In this document: positions 53,924 through 62,850 of the stretch, piece after piece
How the letters are laid out: each line of letters starts with the position of its first letter
How positions within the stretch are numbered: position 1 is the stretch's first letter
Source of the DNA: Gordonia sp. 'Campus'
Lineage (GTDB): Bacteria > Actinomycetota > Actinomycetes > Mycobacteriales > Mycobacteriaceae
Reading direction: 5' to 3'
DNA: 64,000 bases
Assembly (NCBI RefSeq): GCF_022206305.1
Contig: NZ_JAKOIW010000021.1
Span: 1 to 64,000 of the forward strand
The notes under the pieces: generated by a model
Databases searched by the model: none
What the model was told of the DNA's origin: nothing
Seen by the model: the letters and a program-made list of their open reading frames with translations, nothing else
Program-made: the position numbers and the translations under genes

Positions 53924-55123
53924 TCACACCCGCCCGCGCAGGATCGCGTTCCAGTAGAGGCGCGGGAGCGCGTAGCGGTCGAAAGCCCAGGCACTCCGCC
54001 GGGGCTTGAGCGGGTCGATGACCGACGGCAGCGACGAGGTGATGGTGCCGTCGCGGTCGAATTCCGCGGCGATGAGGTGGTGGGCGTCGGTGGCGATCGG
54101 CGCAACCGTGTATCCGTCGTAGCTGTCGAGCTGCTCACCGGCCCGAGCTGCGGCCAGGTTGTCGGCGAGCACCGCGATCTGGCGTCGTAACCCGCCGCCC
54201 GACGGGTCGGTCGCGATCGCCGCGCCGTCGCCGGCCGCCCAGATGGACGGATAAATACGGTGGCGAAGGGTGTGGGGGTCGATGTCGACGAGACCGTGTC
54301 TGCCCTCGGCGGCGAGCCCCGAGTGCGCCACGATGTCCGGACCGCGGAACGGTGGGACGAGGTGCAGCATGTCGTAGTGCACCTGCTCGGTGCTGCCGTC
54401 GGTCACCACAGTGACACGTCGGTCGACGGGATGAAGGCGCACCTCGCTGTCGAGCAGGACCCGGACGCCGAGTTCGTCCAGACAGTCGGTGAGTCGCGCG
54501 TCGAGACCGTCGACGCCGAGCAGTCGGGGGCGGTCGACGACGAGCGTGATGTCGAGCGTGTCCAGGATTCCGGTGCGACGCCAGTGCGCAGCCGCGAGGA
54601 ACAGCGGCTTGTAGGTGGTGCCGGTGCAACTGACTGGCGGCCGTGGAACGGTGAACACCGCGCTCCCGCCGCGGGGCATGGACGTCACGGCGTTCCAGGT
54701 CTGTTCGGCACGATCGAGATAGTTGCTGCCCACCGCCGGGTCGGCGATCGCGAGGTCGATTCCGGGCATCGCGTTCTGATCGGGAACCAGACCCACGGCC
54801 AGGATCAGATCGCGATAACCGACATCGACTCCGGAAGCGCAACGTACCGTACGGCTGTCGGCGTCGACGACGACAGCCGTATCACGTAGCCAGGTCACTC
54901 CGTCGGGTGTGACCGAGCGCTGGGTGCGTTCGGCGTCGTTCAGGGTCGCCTGTCCGCCGCCGACATAGGAGAGGAGAGGGCGGTAGGTGTGCACGGCCTG
55001 TGGTTCGATCACGGCTACGTCGGTGATGCCGAGGCGTCGAAGACGTGCCGCCGCACTGAGGCCGGCGTTCCCGCCGCCGACGATGACGACGTCGAAGTGC
55101 CGGGTCTCGCGAGTTGAGGTCAT
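53924..55123 (-). CDS. NAD(P)/FAD oxidoreductase, sulfide:quinone reductase-like
   Basis: A 399-residue FAD protein. The dinucleotide fold VVIVGGGNAGLSAAARL lies at the start; HTYRPLLSYVGGGQ follows; the region PRPPVSCTGTTYKPLFL carries the Cys seen in SQR-like enzymes; SIWAAGDGAAIATDPSGG is the second FAD motif. The order fits type II sulfide:quinone reductases that oxidise sulfide to polysulfide at the membrane. The exact substrate is not certain. It is divergent from the ABC-F gene with 87 bases between. Confidence 0.85.
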   Translation of the reverse strand: MTSTRETRHFDVVIVGGGNAGLSAAARLRRLGITDVAVIEPQAVHTYRPLLSYVGGGQATLNDAERTQRSVTPDGVTWLRDTAVVVDADSRTVRCASGVDVGYRDLILAVGLVPDQNAMPGIDLAIADPAVGSNYLDRAEQTWNAVTSMPRGGSAVFTVPRPPVSCTGTTYKPLFLAAAHWRRTGILDTLDITLVVDRPRLLGVDGLDARLTDCLDELGVRVLLDSEVRLHPVDRRVTVVTDGSTEQVHYDMLHLVPPFRGPDIVAHSGLAAEGRHGLVDIDPHTLRHRIYPSIWAAGDGAAIATDPSGGGLRRQIAVLADNLAAARAGEQLDSYDGYTVAPIATDAHHLIAAEFDRDGTITSSLPSVIDPLKPRRSAWAFDRYALPRLYWNAILRGRV

Positions 55124-55210
55124 GACGCGGGGTACCCGGCCGAGGACGCCGGAAAACGCGCGTTGTTTCCCGGGTCGGGCTCCCGTACGGGGTGGTGCGA
55201 CCATGGACCG

Positions 55211-56875
55211 ATGACCGCCACGCTCGTCGCCAAGGACGTCGCCGGGGGATACGCCCACCGCGTCCTGTTCGATCACCTCGACCTCACCGTCGCTCCCGGC
55301 GACGTGATCGGTGTCGTCGGCGCGAACGGAGCGGGCAAGACGACGCTGTTGAGGGTTCTGGCAGGCGACCTCCCTCCGCTGGAGGGGTCTGTCGGTTGTG
55401 CCCCGGCCGACGCTTTTGTGGGATGGCTCCCACAGGAGCACGAGCGTGTCCCCGGTGAGGTCGTCCGGGACTACGTCGCGCGCCGCACGGGTTGCGCGGC
55501 GGCGACACGGGCGATGGATGCGGCCGCCGATGCACTCGCCGATCCCGACGCGAACACCGCCGCGGGCGACCCGGCCGACGTGTATGCGACCGCACTCGAC
55601 CATTGGCTGGCGACGGGCGCCGCCGACCTCGACGAGCGACTGCCCGCGGTGCTCGCCGATCTCGGGCTAGGGGACGGCGTCATCAGCCCGGACACCACCC
55701 TCATGACGGAGCTGTCCGGCGGCCAGGCCGCCCGGGTGGGACTCGCCGCGCTGCTGTGCTCACGCTTCGACATCGTGCTGCTCGACGAGCCGACCAACGA
55801 CCTCGACCTCGACGGCCTCGCCCGGCTCGAGGAGGTCGTCACGGGCATGCGCGGCGGTGTCGTTCTGGTGAGTCACGACCGAGAGTTCCTGGCGCGCAGT
55901 GTGACCCGGGTCCTCGAGCTCGATCTCGCGCAGCACACCAACACGGTGTACGGCGGCGGTTACGACAGCTATCTCGAGGAACGGGCGGTGGCGCGGCGCC
56001 ACAAGCGCGAGGAGTACGACGAGTTCGCGGCGAAGAAGGCCGACCTCGTCGCACGGGCCCGAACGCAACGGGAATGGTCGAGTCAGGGTGTCCGCAACGC
56101 CATGCGCAAGGCTCCGGACAACGACAAGGTACGACGCCGCGCCGCCACCGAATCCAGCGAGAAGCAGGCCCAGAAGGTCCGGCAGATGGAGAGCCGGATC
56201 GCGCGTCTGGAAGAAGTCGCCGAGCCACGCAAGGAGTGGGTCCTCGAGTTCACCATCGGGGCCGCACCCCGCTCGAGTTCGGTGGTGGCCACCCTCAACA
56301 ATGCTGTTGTCCACCAGGGAGAGTTCGTGCTCGGCCCGGTCTCACTGCAGGTGAATGCGGGGGACCGCATCGGCATCACCGGCCACAACGGCGCAGGTAA
56401 GACCACGCTGTTGCGTCTGCTGCTCGGTCGCGTCGAACCGCAAGACGGAACCGCCCACCTCGGCGCGAACATCGCGGTCGGCGAGATCGACCAGGCCCGC
56501 GGCCAGTTCACCGGTCCCACGCCGCTCGCCGAACGCTTCGAGGCCCTCGTCCCCGACTACTCCACCGCGGACGTGCGTACGCTGCTCGCCAAGTTCGGTC
56601 TGCGAGCAGACCACGTCGACCGCCCGGTGGGGGAGCTGTCTCCCGGCGAACGGACCCGGGCCGGACTCGCGCTCCTGCAGGCGCGCGGCATCAACGTGCT
56701 CGTGCTCGACGAGCCGACCAACCATCTCGACCTACCGGCGATCGAGCAGCTCGAATCCGCGCTCGACTCCTTCGACGGCGCAGTGCTTCTCGTGACCCAC
56801 GATCGGCGCATGCTGCAGAACGTCCGCGTCGACCGGCACTGGGACGTCGACGGCGGCCGGGTCACCGAGCGCTGA
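55211..56875 (+). CDS. ABC-F family ATPase
   Basis: A 554-residue soluble protein with two ABC domains. The first has Walker A GANGAGKTT, LSGGQAAR, and VLLDEPTNDLD; the second has GHNGAGKTT, LSPGERTR, and VLDEPTNHLD. They are joined by a charged linker (about 245-330) rich in Lys and Arg. No membrane helices. ABC-F proteins act on the ribosome, in translation control or antibiotic protection. The subclass is not clear by eye. Confidence 0.92.
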   Translation: MTATLVAKDVAGGYAHRVLFDHLDLTVAPGDVIGVVGANGAGKTTLLRVLAGDLPPLEGSVGCAPADAFVGWLPQEHERVPGEVVRDYVARRTGCAAATRAMDAAADALADPDANTAAGDPADVYATALDHWLATGAADLDERLPAVLADLGLGDGVISPDTTLMTELSGGQAARVGLAALLCSRFDIVLLDEPTNDLDLDGLARLEEVVTGMRGGVVLVSHDREFLARSVTRVLELDLAQHTNTVYGGGYDSYLEERAVARRHKREEYDEFAAKKADLVARARTQREWSSQGVRNAMRKAPDNDKVRRRAATESSEKQAQKVRQMESRIARLEEVAEPRKEWVLEFTIGAAPRSSSVVATLNNAVVHQGEFVLGPVSLQVNAGDRIGITGHNGAGKTTLLRLLLGRVEPQDGTAHLGANIAVGEIDQARGQFTGPTPLAERFEALVPDYSTADVRTLLAKFGLRADHVDRPVGELSPGERTRAGLALLQARGINVLVLDEPTNHLDLPAIEQLESALDSFDGAVLLVTHDRRMLQNVRVDRHWDVDGGRVTER

Positions 56876-56877
56876 GG

Positions 56878-58248
56878 TCAGCCCGCCAACCGCGTGTCGA
56901 CGCCGCGGATGTCCGCGGGCAGATCCTCGTCGGCGGTCCCGAGTCCGAGGTGTTGCCGTAGGGTCGTGCCCGCGTACTCCTTCCGGAACAGGCCGCGGCG
57001 CTGAAGTTCCGGGACCACGTAGTCGACGAAATCGTTGAAGGTGCCCGGGGTCTGGGCGGTGGAGACCATGAAGCCGTCGGCCTCGCCCCCGGTGAAGGAC
57101 TCCTCGATCTGATCGGCGACGTCAGAGGCGGTACCGACGAACTGCGGGAGCAGAACTCCCTGGGCGTAGAGCCTCCCGATGTCCCGCAGGGTGAGACTGT
57201 CGCGTTCGGAGAGCCGCCTGGCCAGGTCGAACAGGCCCTGGGTACCAGGAACTTCCACGTGTTCGACCGGGGCATCGAGGTCGTAGACGGAGAAGTCGTG
57301 ATCGGTGTGGACCGACAGGGTGATCAGTCCGGAGATCGGGTCGGCCAGTTCGTTGTGGAACGCCTGCTTCTCGCGGGCGATCGACTCCGTCTCGCCGATG
57401 AAGGGGATGAAGGCCGGGAGGATGTTGACGTGGTCGGGATTCCGGCCGAAGTCGACTGCGCGCGACTTCACGTCGTCGTAGTACGCTCGGCGCCCCTCAG
57501 GGGTCGGGTCGATCTCGAAGATGGCCTCCGCCCACCGCGCGGCGAAGTCCCTTCCGGTGTTCGAGGCCCCGGCCTGGATGAGCACCGGCCGGTGCTGCGG
57601 TGAGCGTGGCTGATTCAGCGGGCCACGGGTGCGGTAATGGACGCCCTGATGATCGACGGTGTGGATCTTGGACGGGTCCGCCCAGACCCCCGACTCCTTG
57701 TCGGCGGTGACGGCGTCGGCGTCCCAGCTCGACCACAACTTGACCGCGGTGCTCACGAACTCCTCTGCGCGCGCATACCGTTCCTCATGCTCGACGTGAT
57801 CGTCGAAGCCGAAGTTCTGCGCCTCGGCCTGCGAGAGCGAGGTGACGATGTTCCATCCGACGTGTCCCCGGGTGAGATGGTCCAGAGAACCGAATACACG
57901 CGCGAGTTCGTAGGGGTGGAAGTAGGTGGTCGACTTGGTCACCGCGACCCCGAGGTGGGTGGTGACCGCGGCGATGCTCGCCGCCACCAGGCTCGGATCG
58001 ATCGTCGCCGCGGCCTGTGTGCCGCGCCGGAACGGTTCGGACTGATCGCCCCCGAATCGCACCGGCGCGGCGAGTAGATCGGCGAAGAACGCGAAATCGA
58101 ACTTGCCGCGTTCGAGGATGCGGCCGACCCGGTGGTAGTGGTCCGGCCCGAAGAAGTCGGTCTCCGAACCGGGATGGCGCCACGCGGCGTGTGAGTGGGT
58201 CACGGGGGAGGCGATCAGAAAACCACCGAGGTGGAGCTGGCGTGTCAC
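56878..58248 (-). CDS. NtaA/DmoA-family FMN-dependent monooxygenase
   Basis: A 456-residue luciferase-like (LLM) monooxygenase. LHLGGFLIASPVTHSHAAWRHP at the start, GRGKFDFAFFADLL-like phrases, RGHVGWNIVTSLSQAEAQNFG and PVLIQAGASNTGRDFAARWAEAIFE mark the NtaA/SnaA/DszA/DmoA group. These use FMNH2 from a partner reductase to oxidise sulfur or nitrogen compounds. Partner and substrate are unknown. GTG at 58248 matches where homologues begin. Its stop is 3 bases from the ABC-F stop. Confidence 0.88.
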   Translation of the reverse strand: MTRQLHLGGFLIASPVTHSHAAWRHPGSETDFFGPDHYHRVGRILERGKFDFAFFADLLAAPVRFGGDQSEPFRRGTQAAATIDPSLVAASIAAVTTHLGVAVTKSTTYFHPYELARVFGSLDHLTRGHVGWNIVTSLSQAEAQNFGFDDHVEHEERYARAEEFVSTAVKLWSSWDADAVTADKESGVWADPSKIHTVDHQGVHYRTRGPLNQPRSPQHRPVLIQAGASNTGRDFAARWAEAIFEIDPTPEGRRAYYDDVKSRAVDFGRNPDHVNILPAFIPFIGETESIAREKQAFHNELADPISGLITLSVHTDHDFSVYDLDAPVEHVEVPGTQGLFDLARRLSERDSLTLRDIGRLYAQGVLLPQFVGTASDVADQIEESFTGGEADGFMVSTAQTPGTFNDFVDYVVPELQRRGLFRKEYAGTTLRQHLGLGTADEDLPADIRGVDTRLAG

Positions 58249-58389
58249 GCGTTTGCGTCCTTCGATTGTGTTGAGCCCGATGATATTTGCCCGTCGAGCG
58301 CCGATGCGTTGTCCAGTGAAGTCGGACAGCGACGTGAGAGCCAGGGTTGGCGTCGTCGTGATCGCAACGCGTGATCGGCGATACCGGGG

Positions 58390-58424
58390 TTGACATACAA
58401 CCGATTGGTTGTATGTTTGTGGTG
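58390..58424 (+). promoter_or_regulatory. Leaderless promoter and 24-base operator of arsR-like gene
   Basis: TTGACA (58390-58395) and TATGTT (58412-58417), 16 bases apart, form a good promoter, and 6 bases later is the GTG at 58424, so the message is probably leaderless. Between and over these hexamers lies a perfect palindrome: arms ACATACAACC (58393-58402) and GGTTGTATGT (58407-58416), with GATT at the centre. A repressor dimer bound here would block RNA polymerase. Confidence 0.75.
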
Positions 58425-58795
58425 TGGTCGAGGTAACAGGTGAGACGACAGACGAGGACCGGGCCGACGCCCTGTTCCACGCACTGTCCGATCGCACTCG
58501 TCGCGACATCGTGCGACGAGTGCTCGCCGGCGAGCACTCGGTCTCCGTGCTGGCCGCGAAGTACGACATGAGCTTCGCGGCCGTGCAGAAGCACGTGGCC
58601 GTCTTGGAGAAGGCGGGTCTGCTCACCAAGCGCAGGCAGGGGCGTGAGCAACTGGCCAGCGGGGATGTCGCGGCCGTCCGGTCGGTGGCATCGATGCTCG
58701 CCGAACTGGAACAGGTGTGGCGCGGCCGCATCGCGCGTATAGACGACCTATTTGCATCCGAATCAGTCATCAACACAACACCATCGGAGGAATGA
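58424..58795 (+). CDS. ArsR-family repressor
   Basis: A 123-residue winged-helix protein. ALFHALSDRTRRDIVRRVLAGEHSVSVLAAKYDMSFAAVQKHVAVLEKAGLL is the DNA-binding unit, with few Cys. It is followed 3 bases later by an SRPBCC gene, a common two-gene module. It very probably represses its own leaderless promoter through the 24-base palindrome that overlaps it. TTG and other upstream codons in frame lie inside the promoter and are rejected as starts. Confidence 0.92.
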   Translation: MVEVTGETTDEDRADALFHALSDRTRRDIVRRVLAGEHSVSVLAAKYDMSFAAVQKHVAVLEKAGLLTKRRQGREQLASGDVAAVRSVASMLAELEQVWRGRIARIDDLFASESVINTTPSEE

Positions 58796-58798
58796 CCA

Positions 58799-59284
58799 AT
58801 GCCCGTTCTCGACGTGACCCCGGACCTCGACGCCCGGACGATCACCATCAACGCTGAATTCGCCGCCTCGATCGACCGGGTATGGCAGGTGTACGCCGAC
58901 CCGCGCCAGCTCGAGAAGATCTGGGGCCCACCCACTTACCCTGCGACCGTCGTCGATCACGATCTTCGTCCCGGCGGTCGCGTGACCTATTACATGACCA
59001 GCCCTGAAGGCGAGAAGTTCGGCGGCTACTGGAAGGTCGAATCCGTCGACGAGCCCGACAGCTTCACGTTCCTCGACGGATTCGCCGATGGGGACCTCAA
59101 CCCGATCACGGACATGCCCGAGTCCCGGAATTCCTACGCGTTCGTCGAGCGGGACGGCAAGACGATCGCCACGTACATCAGCACCTACGATTCCGCCGAG
59201 GCGCTGCAGAAGGTCCTCGACATGGGCGTCGTCGAAGGCGCGTCGTCGGCGATCAACCAGATCGACGAGTTCCTCGCGAGCTGA
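58799..59284 (+). CDS. SRPBCC (AHSA1-type) domain protein
   Basis: A 161-residue START-like protein. TITINAEFAASIDRVWQVYADPRQLEKIWGPP and DLRPGGRVTYYMTSPEGEKFGGYWKV are family signatures. It probably binds a hydrophobic ligand. GGAGGAATGACC gives a fair ribosome binding site. It is coupled to the ArsR gene and convergent with the dioxygenase gene, the stops abutting. Confidence 0.9.
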   Translation: MPVLDVTPDLDARTITINAEFAASIDRVWQVYADPRQLEKIWGPPTYPATVVDHDLRPGGRVTYYMTSPEGEKFGGYWKVESVDEPDSFTFLDGFADGDLNPITDMPESRNSYAFVERDGKTIATYISTYDSAEALQKVLDMGVVEGASSAINQIDEFLAS

Positions 59285-60172
59285 TCAGAGATTCGAGTCG
59301 ACCGTCGGAAAACCCTCGGGCAGTTCGGCCGCCGGACCGCCGGCGCCGGATCCGGGGGCTTCGGCGATGGCCGTACCATTGCCGAGTCCGTGGGTGTACG
59401 CGGCCATCGAGATCGACCCGGCGGAGTGACCGTCGACGAGCAGGTCCAGGGGTGACTCGCCTGCGAGCCCGGCGATGTACAGCAGTGGCAGATAGTGGTC
59501 CGGGGTCGGGACGGACTTGTCGAAGTCCTGGTGGCCGTCGAGACGCAACGCATTCGACGGGTTGTCCAGCAGCACCTCCCGCGCCGCGTCGTCGAATCGT
59601 CGCGCCCAGTCGAAGCCCGTGTCGGGGCGGGTGAAGTCGACCGCCCGGAGGTTGTGGACGATGTTGCCGCTGCCGATGACGAGTACACCTTCGTTCCGCA
59701 GCGGTGACAGTGCGCGCCCTAATTCGTAATGGTGCTCGAAATCCTTGAAGGCGTTCAGTGACAACTGGAGAACGGGGATAGAGGCGTCCGGGAAGGTGTG
59801 CACCAGCACCGACCACGTGCCGTGGTCGATGCCCCAGCTGTCGACGTCGTGCCCGCACCAGGTCGGTTTCACGACGTCGGAGACCATCTCGGCGATGTCC
59901 GGGTCGCCGGGGGCCGGGTACTGAACGTCGAAGAGGTCTTGGGGGAATCCGTAGAAGTCGTGGATGGTGCGGGGACGCGGCATCGCGGTGACCGCGGTGG
60001 CGTTGGTGTACCAGTGCGCCGAGATGACCAGGATCGCCCGGGGGCGGGGAACGGCGCGGCCGAGGGCTGCCCAGGCCTCGGTGTATCGGTTGCGTTCCAG
60101 TGCGTTCATCGGGTTTCCGTGCCCGATGAACGCGGCGGGCATCGTGCCCGTGTTCGCGGGTGTCGTCTCCAC
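59285..60172 (-). CDS. Extradiol ring-cleavage dioxygenase, DODA/YgiD type
   Basis: A 295-residue class III extradiol dioxygenase of the 4,5-DOPA dioxygenase group. The metal-binding and catalytic His lie in AAFIGHGNPMN, VISAHWYT, IHDFYGFP and WGIDHGTWSVL; GSGNIVHNL is also conserved. The native substrate in bacteria is uncertain. GTG at 60172 adds a ten-residue start like that of E. coli YgiD; ATG at 60142 is the alternative. Confidence 0.88.
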   Translation of the reverse strand: METTPANTGTMPAAFIGHGNPMNALERNRYTEAWAALGRAVPRPRAILVISAHWYTNATAVTAMPRPRTIHDFYGFPQDLFDVQYPAPGDPDIAEMVSDVVKPTWCGHDVDSWGIDHGTWSVLVHTFPDASIPVLQLSLNAFKDFEHHYELGRALSPLRNEGVLVIGSGNIVHNLRAVDFTRPDTGFDWARRFDDAAREVLLDNPSNALRLDGHQDFDKSVPTPDHYLPLLYIAGLAGESPLDLLVDGHSAGSISMAAYTHGLGNGTAIAEAPGSGAGGPAAELPEGFPTVDSNL

Positions 60173-60335
60173 GGCTGCCGTACCGCCCCTCAGTCGCCCG
60201 ACCCCTGATTGCCGATCCGTTTGGTCCCGATTCACGTCGTCTCCGACCTGTGTCGACGGTACTCCCGCCGGGGCGACTCCGCCGACGCCGATCGGGTCCA
60301 TCGAGCGTCCGGCACGGTGCCCTAGGGTGGCAGAT

Positions 60336-60938
60336 ATGGTCGACCGCATCCCCGATGACGATCTCCGGGTCGGGAACCCGGAACGCGAACGTGCCATCAC
60401 CCTGTTGAACGACGCGTTCTCGTCCGGATATCTGGAGATCAGCGAGTTCGAGGAACGCTCCGGCGTCGTGTACTCGGCAAAGACCCGAGGCGAGCTGCGT
60501 GCGGTCCTGTCGCAGTTGCCCAATGCCGGCCTGTTGTTCAACGACCCACCGGTTGCCGCGAACGCGCCGGCCGCGGCTCCGGCGCCGGTGGCCACACCGA
60601 CTCTGCAACTAGACGCCGAATGGGATTCCGTCCGGCGAAAAGGCGTCTGGCAGGTGCCGTTCTCCATCTTGGCCACCGGCAGCATGGGCACCGTCGACCT
60701 CGATTTCACCAATGCCACGTTCCCCGGCCCCTCGATCACCGTGCAGCTGCAGGTGTCGACGTCGACGGTCAAGCTGAGGGTCGGCCCCGACCAGGAGATC
60801 CGGTACACCGGCCTGCACCTGTCCGGGTGGTCGAAGTTGAAGGACAAAGCCGGGGCGCCGACTCGCCAGGGCGGACCCGTGATCGAACTGACCGGGTCGG
60901 CGTCGGCGATGACCGGGGTCACCATCAAGCGCTCCTGA
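60336..60938 (+). CDS. DUF1707 (SHOCT-like) domain protein
   Basis: A 200-residue protein. The N-terminal DUF1707 is complete: LRVGNPERERAITLLNDAFSSGYLEISEFEERSGVVYSAKTRGEL. An Ala/Pro linker follows (about 75-90), then a beta-rich domain with GTVDLDFTNATFPGPS and TVKLRVGPDQEIRYTG resembling a cell-wall-active antibiotic response fold (DUF2154-like). TAGGGT lies 7 bases before the ATG, so the message may be leaderless. Function unknown. Confidence 0.87.
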   Translation: MVDRIPDDDLRVGNPERERAITLLNDAFSSGYLEISEFEERSGVVYSAKTRGELRAVLSQLPNAGLLFNDPPVAANAPAAAPAPVATPTLQLDAEWDSVRRKGVWQVPFSILATGSMGTVDLDFTNATFPGPSITVQLQVSTSTVKLRVGPDQEIRYTGLHLSGWSKLKDKAGAPTRQGGPVIELTGSASAMTGVTIKRS

Positions 60939-61046
60939 CACCCGCGGCCCAGCCGCGGTACGCGACCGGTTTGTCCGTTGCGTACTTGCGTTCAGGCTGA
61001 ACTCAACGGTGTCGCGGCCGTTTCCTGATTCGTAACGTTGCCGCCC

Positions 61047-61898
61047 GTGGCCGACCGAACAGTGAGCACCCCCGCACCCGCATTGCGGGAGACCGTCGAC
61101 CGACGTCCCGGAGACACGGTGTCGGCATCGGTCAGGCCGGGAAGATCCGGACGCCTGCACACGATCCTGCGTGCGCTGTCACCAGTGGCTGTTCTCGTTC
61201 TCTGGCAAGTCGGCAGCGCGCTCGGAGTTCTACCGCAGGACAAGCTGCCCGCGCCGTCGCTGATCGCCGAGGCCGGCTGGGAGGTTCTCTCGAACGGCCA
61301 GCTACTCGACGCCGTCGCCGCGTCGGCGCAACGTGTCGCCATCGGGCTCGCGATCGGCGTCGCCGTCGGTATCGGTCTGGGTGTGCTGGTCGGTCTCAGC
61401 AGGATCGCCGACTCGGCCATCGACCCGAACATGCAAGCCGTCCGAGCCCTCCCGTTGTTCGGCCTGATCCCGCTGTTCATCCTCTGGTTCGGCATCGGTG
61501 AGGTGCCCAAGGTGTTGCTGGTGGCTCTCGGCGCGCTGTTCCCGCTGTACCTCAACACCTCGGCGGCGATCCGCCAGATCGACGGGCGGTTGGTGGAAAC
61601 CGCTCGTGTGCTGGGGTTCTCGCGATTGACCACCATCCGGGACCTGATCATCCCCGGCGCGATGCCGCAGATCCTCGTCGGCCTGCGGCAGGCGCTGGCC
61701 ATCGCCTGGCTGAGTCTGATCGTCGCAGAACAGATCGCCGCGACCTCCGGGCTCGGTTTCATGATCAACAACGCCCGCGACTTCCTGAGAACCGACATCA
61801 TCTTCTTCGGTCTGATCGTCTACGCCGCATTGGGATTGATCACCGACGCCATCGTTCGCGCACTCGAACGCCACACGACGCGGTACCAGAACCGGTGA
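61047..61898 (+). CDS. ssuC: Sulfonate ABC transporter permease (SsuC-like)
   Basis: A 283-residue permease with six helices. The cytoplasmic coupling loop is [45 protein letters not shown], the EAA motif of the taurine/nitrate/sulfonate family. With the ATPase, binding protein and an SsuD-like gene downstream it forms an alkanesulfonate uptake system. GTG at 61047 was chosen; TTG at 61038 is also in frame. Confidence 0.9.
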   Translation: MADRTVSTPAPALRETVDRRPGDTVSASVRPGRSGRLHTILRALSPVAVLVLWQVGSALGVLPQDKLPAPSLIAEAGWEVLSNGQLLDAVAASAQRVAIGLAIGVAVGIGLGVLVGLSRIADSAIDPNMQAVRALPLFGLIPLFILWFGIGEVPKVLLVALGALFPLYLNTSAAIRQIDGRLVETARVLGFSRLTTIRDLIIPGAMPQILVGLRQALAIAWLSLIVAEQIAATSGLGFMINNARDFLRTDIIFFGLIVYAALGLITDAIVRALERHTTRYQNR

Positions 61899-61938
61899 CC
61901 ACGTCGTCCCGACCGACCCGCACAGAAGAGGTCCGATC

Positions 61939-62742
61939 ATGACCGCCATCGTCACCCGCGACTTCGAGGTCGCGTCCGCTCCGTCCGCCGTGACCGGTGT
62001 CAGCACAGAATCTTCGGAGTACGCCGCGGAAGTCGTCAACGCCAGTCTGAGCTACGGCGACAACCAGGTGCTCAGCGACGTCTCACTGCGCGTGGGAGCC
62101 CACGAGATCGTCGCGCTGATCGGACGCAGCGGCAGCGGCAAGTCGACACTGCTCCGGCTGCTCGCCGGCCTGTCGCAGACCGAATCCGGCAACGTCCGCA
62201 CCGCCGGGTACCCGGCCGTCTCGTTCCAGGAACCCCGACTCTTCCCGTGGCGCACCGTACTCGCCAACGTGGCGTTCGGGCTCGTCCGCGAGAAGGTCGG
62301 CAAGGCTGCGGCCCGAGAACGCGCACGCCAGACTCTCGCCGAGGTGGGTCTGACCGACAAGGCGGGCGCGTGGCCGGCGCAACTGTCCGGTGGTCAGGCC
62401 CAACGTGTCTCGCTCGCCCGTGCCCTGGTGGCGCGGCCCCGACTGCTGCTGCTCGACGAACCGTTCGGTGCGCTCGACGCCCTGACCCGCCGCACCATGC
62501 ACGACCTGCTCATCACGCTGTGGCGGGACAACGGTTTCGGTGCCTTGCTCGTCACCCACGATGTCGACGAGGCCTTGCGGCTCGCCGACCGTGTGGTCGT
62601 CCTGGCCGGTGGCCGGATCGTCGAGGACATCTCCGTCTCCCGGCCTCGCGACCCACACGCACACGACGATCCGGACTCCGAGATCCCGCGCCTGCGTGCG
62701 GAATTGCTGGCCGCCCTCGGTGTCGCAGACGTCGCGCGCTGA
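61939..62742 (+). CDS. ssuB: Sulfonate ABC transporter ATP-binding protein (SsuB-like)
   Basis: A 267-residue ABC ATPase. Walker [10 protein letters not shown], signature LSGGQAQR, Walker [13 protein letters not shown] and switch His in VTHDVDEAL. The short Q-loop segment [14 protein letters not shown] is typical of SsuB/TauB. An N-terminal 30-residue extension precedes the domain. It lies 40 bases after ssuC. Confidence 0.92.
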   Translation: MTAIVTRDFEVASAPSAVTGVSTESSEYAAEVVNASLSYGDNQVLSDVSLRVGAHEIVALIGRSGSGKSTLLRLLAGLSQTESGNVRTAGYPAVSFQEPRLFPWRTVLANVAFGLVREKVGKAAARERARQTLAEVGLTDKAGAWPAQLSGGQAQRVSLARALVARPRLLLLDEPFGALDALTRRTMHDLLITLWRDNGFGALLVTHDVDEALRLADRVVVLAGGRIVEDISVSRPRDPHAHDDPDSEIPRLRAELLAALGVADVAR

Positions 62743-62767
62743 CCCGTACGCACGCTGCCCTCGAGTT

Positions 62768-62837
62768 GGCGCAGTCCCAGACATCGCCGCAGTTCCCGAC
62801 ACCGCCGCAGTTCCCGACACCGCTCAGCCCCCGACAC
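62768..62837. repeat. 18-base tandem repeats between ssuB and ssuA
   Basis: Two perfect copies of CGCCGCAGTTCCCGACAC (62785-62802 and 62803-62820) are flanked on each side by a degenerate 17-base copy. The run lies in the 108-base gap before the binding-protein gene. It may be a slippage product or an RNA/protein binding array. Confidence 0.8.
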
Positions 62838-62850
62838 CGAAAGCCGGACC

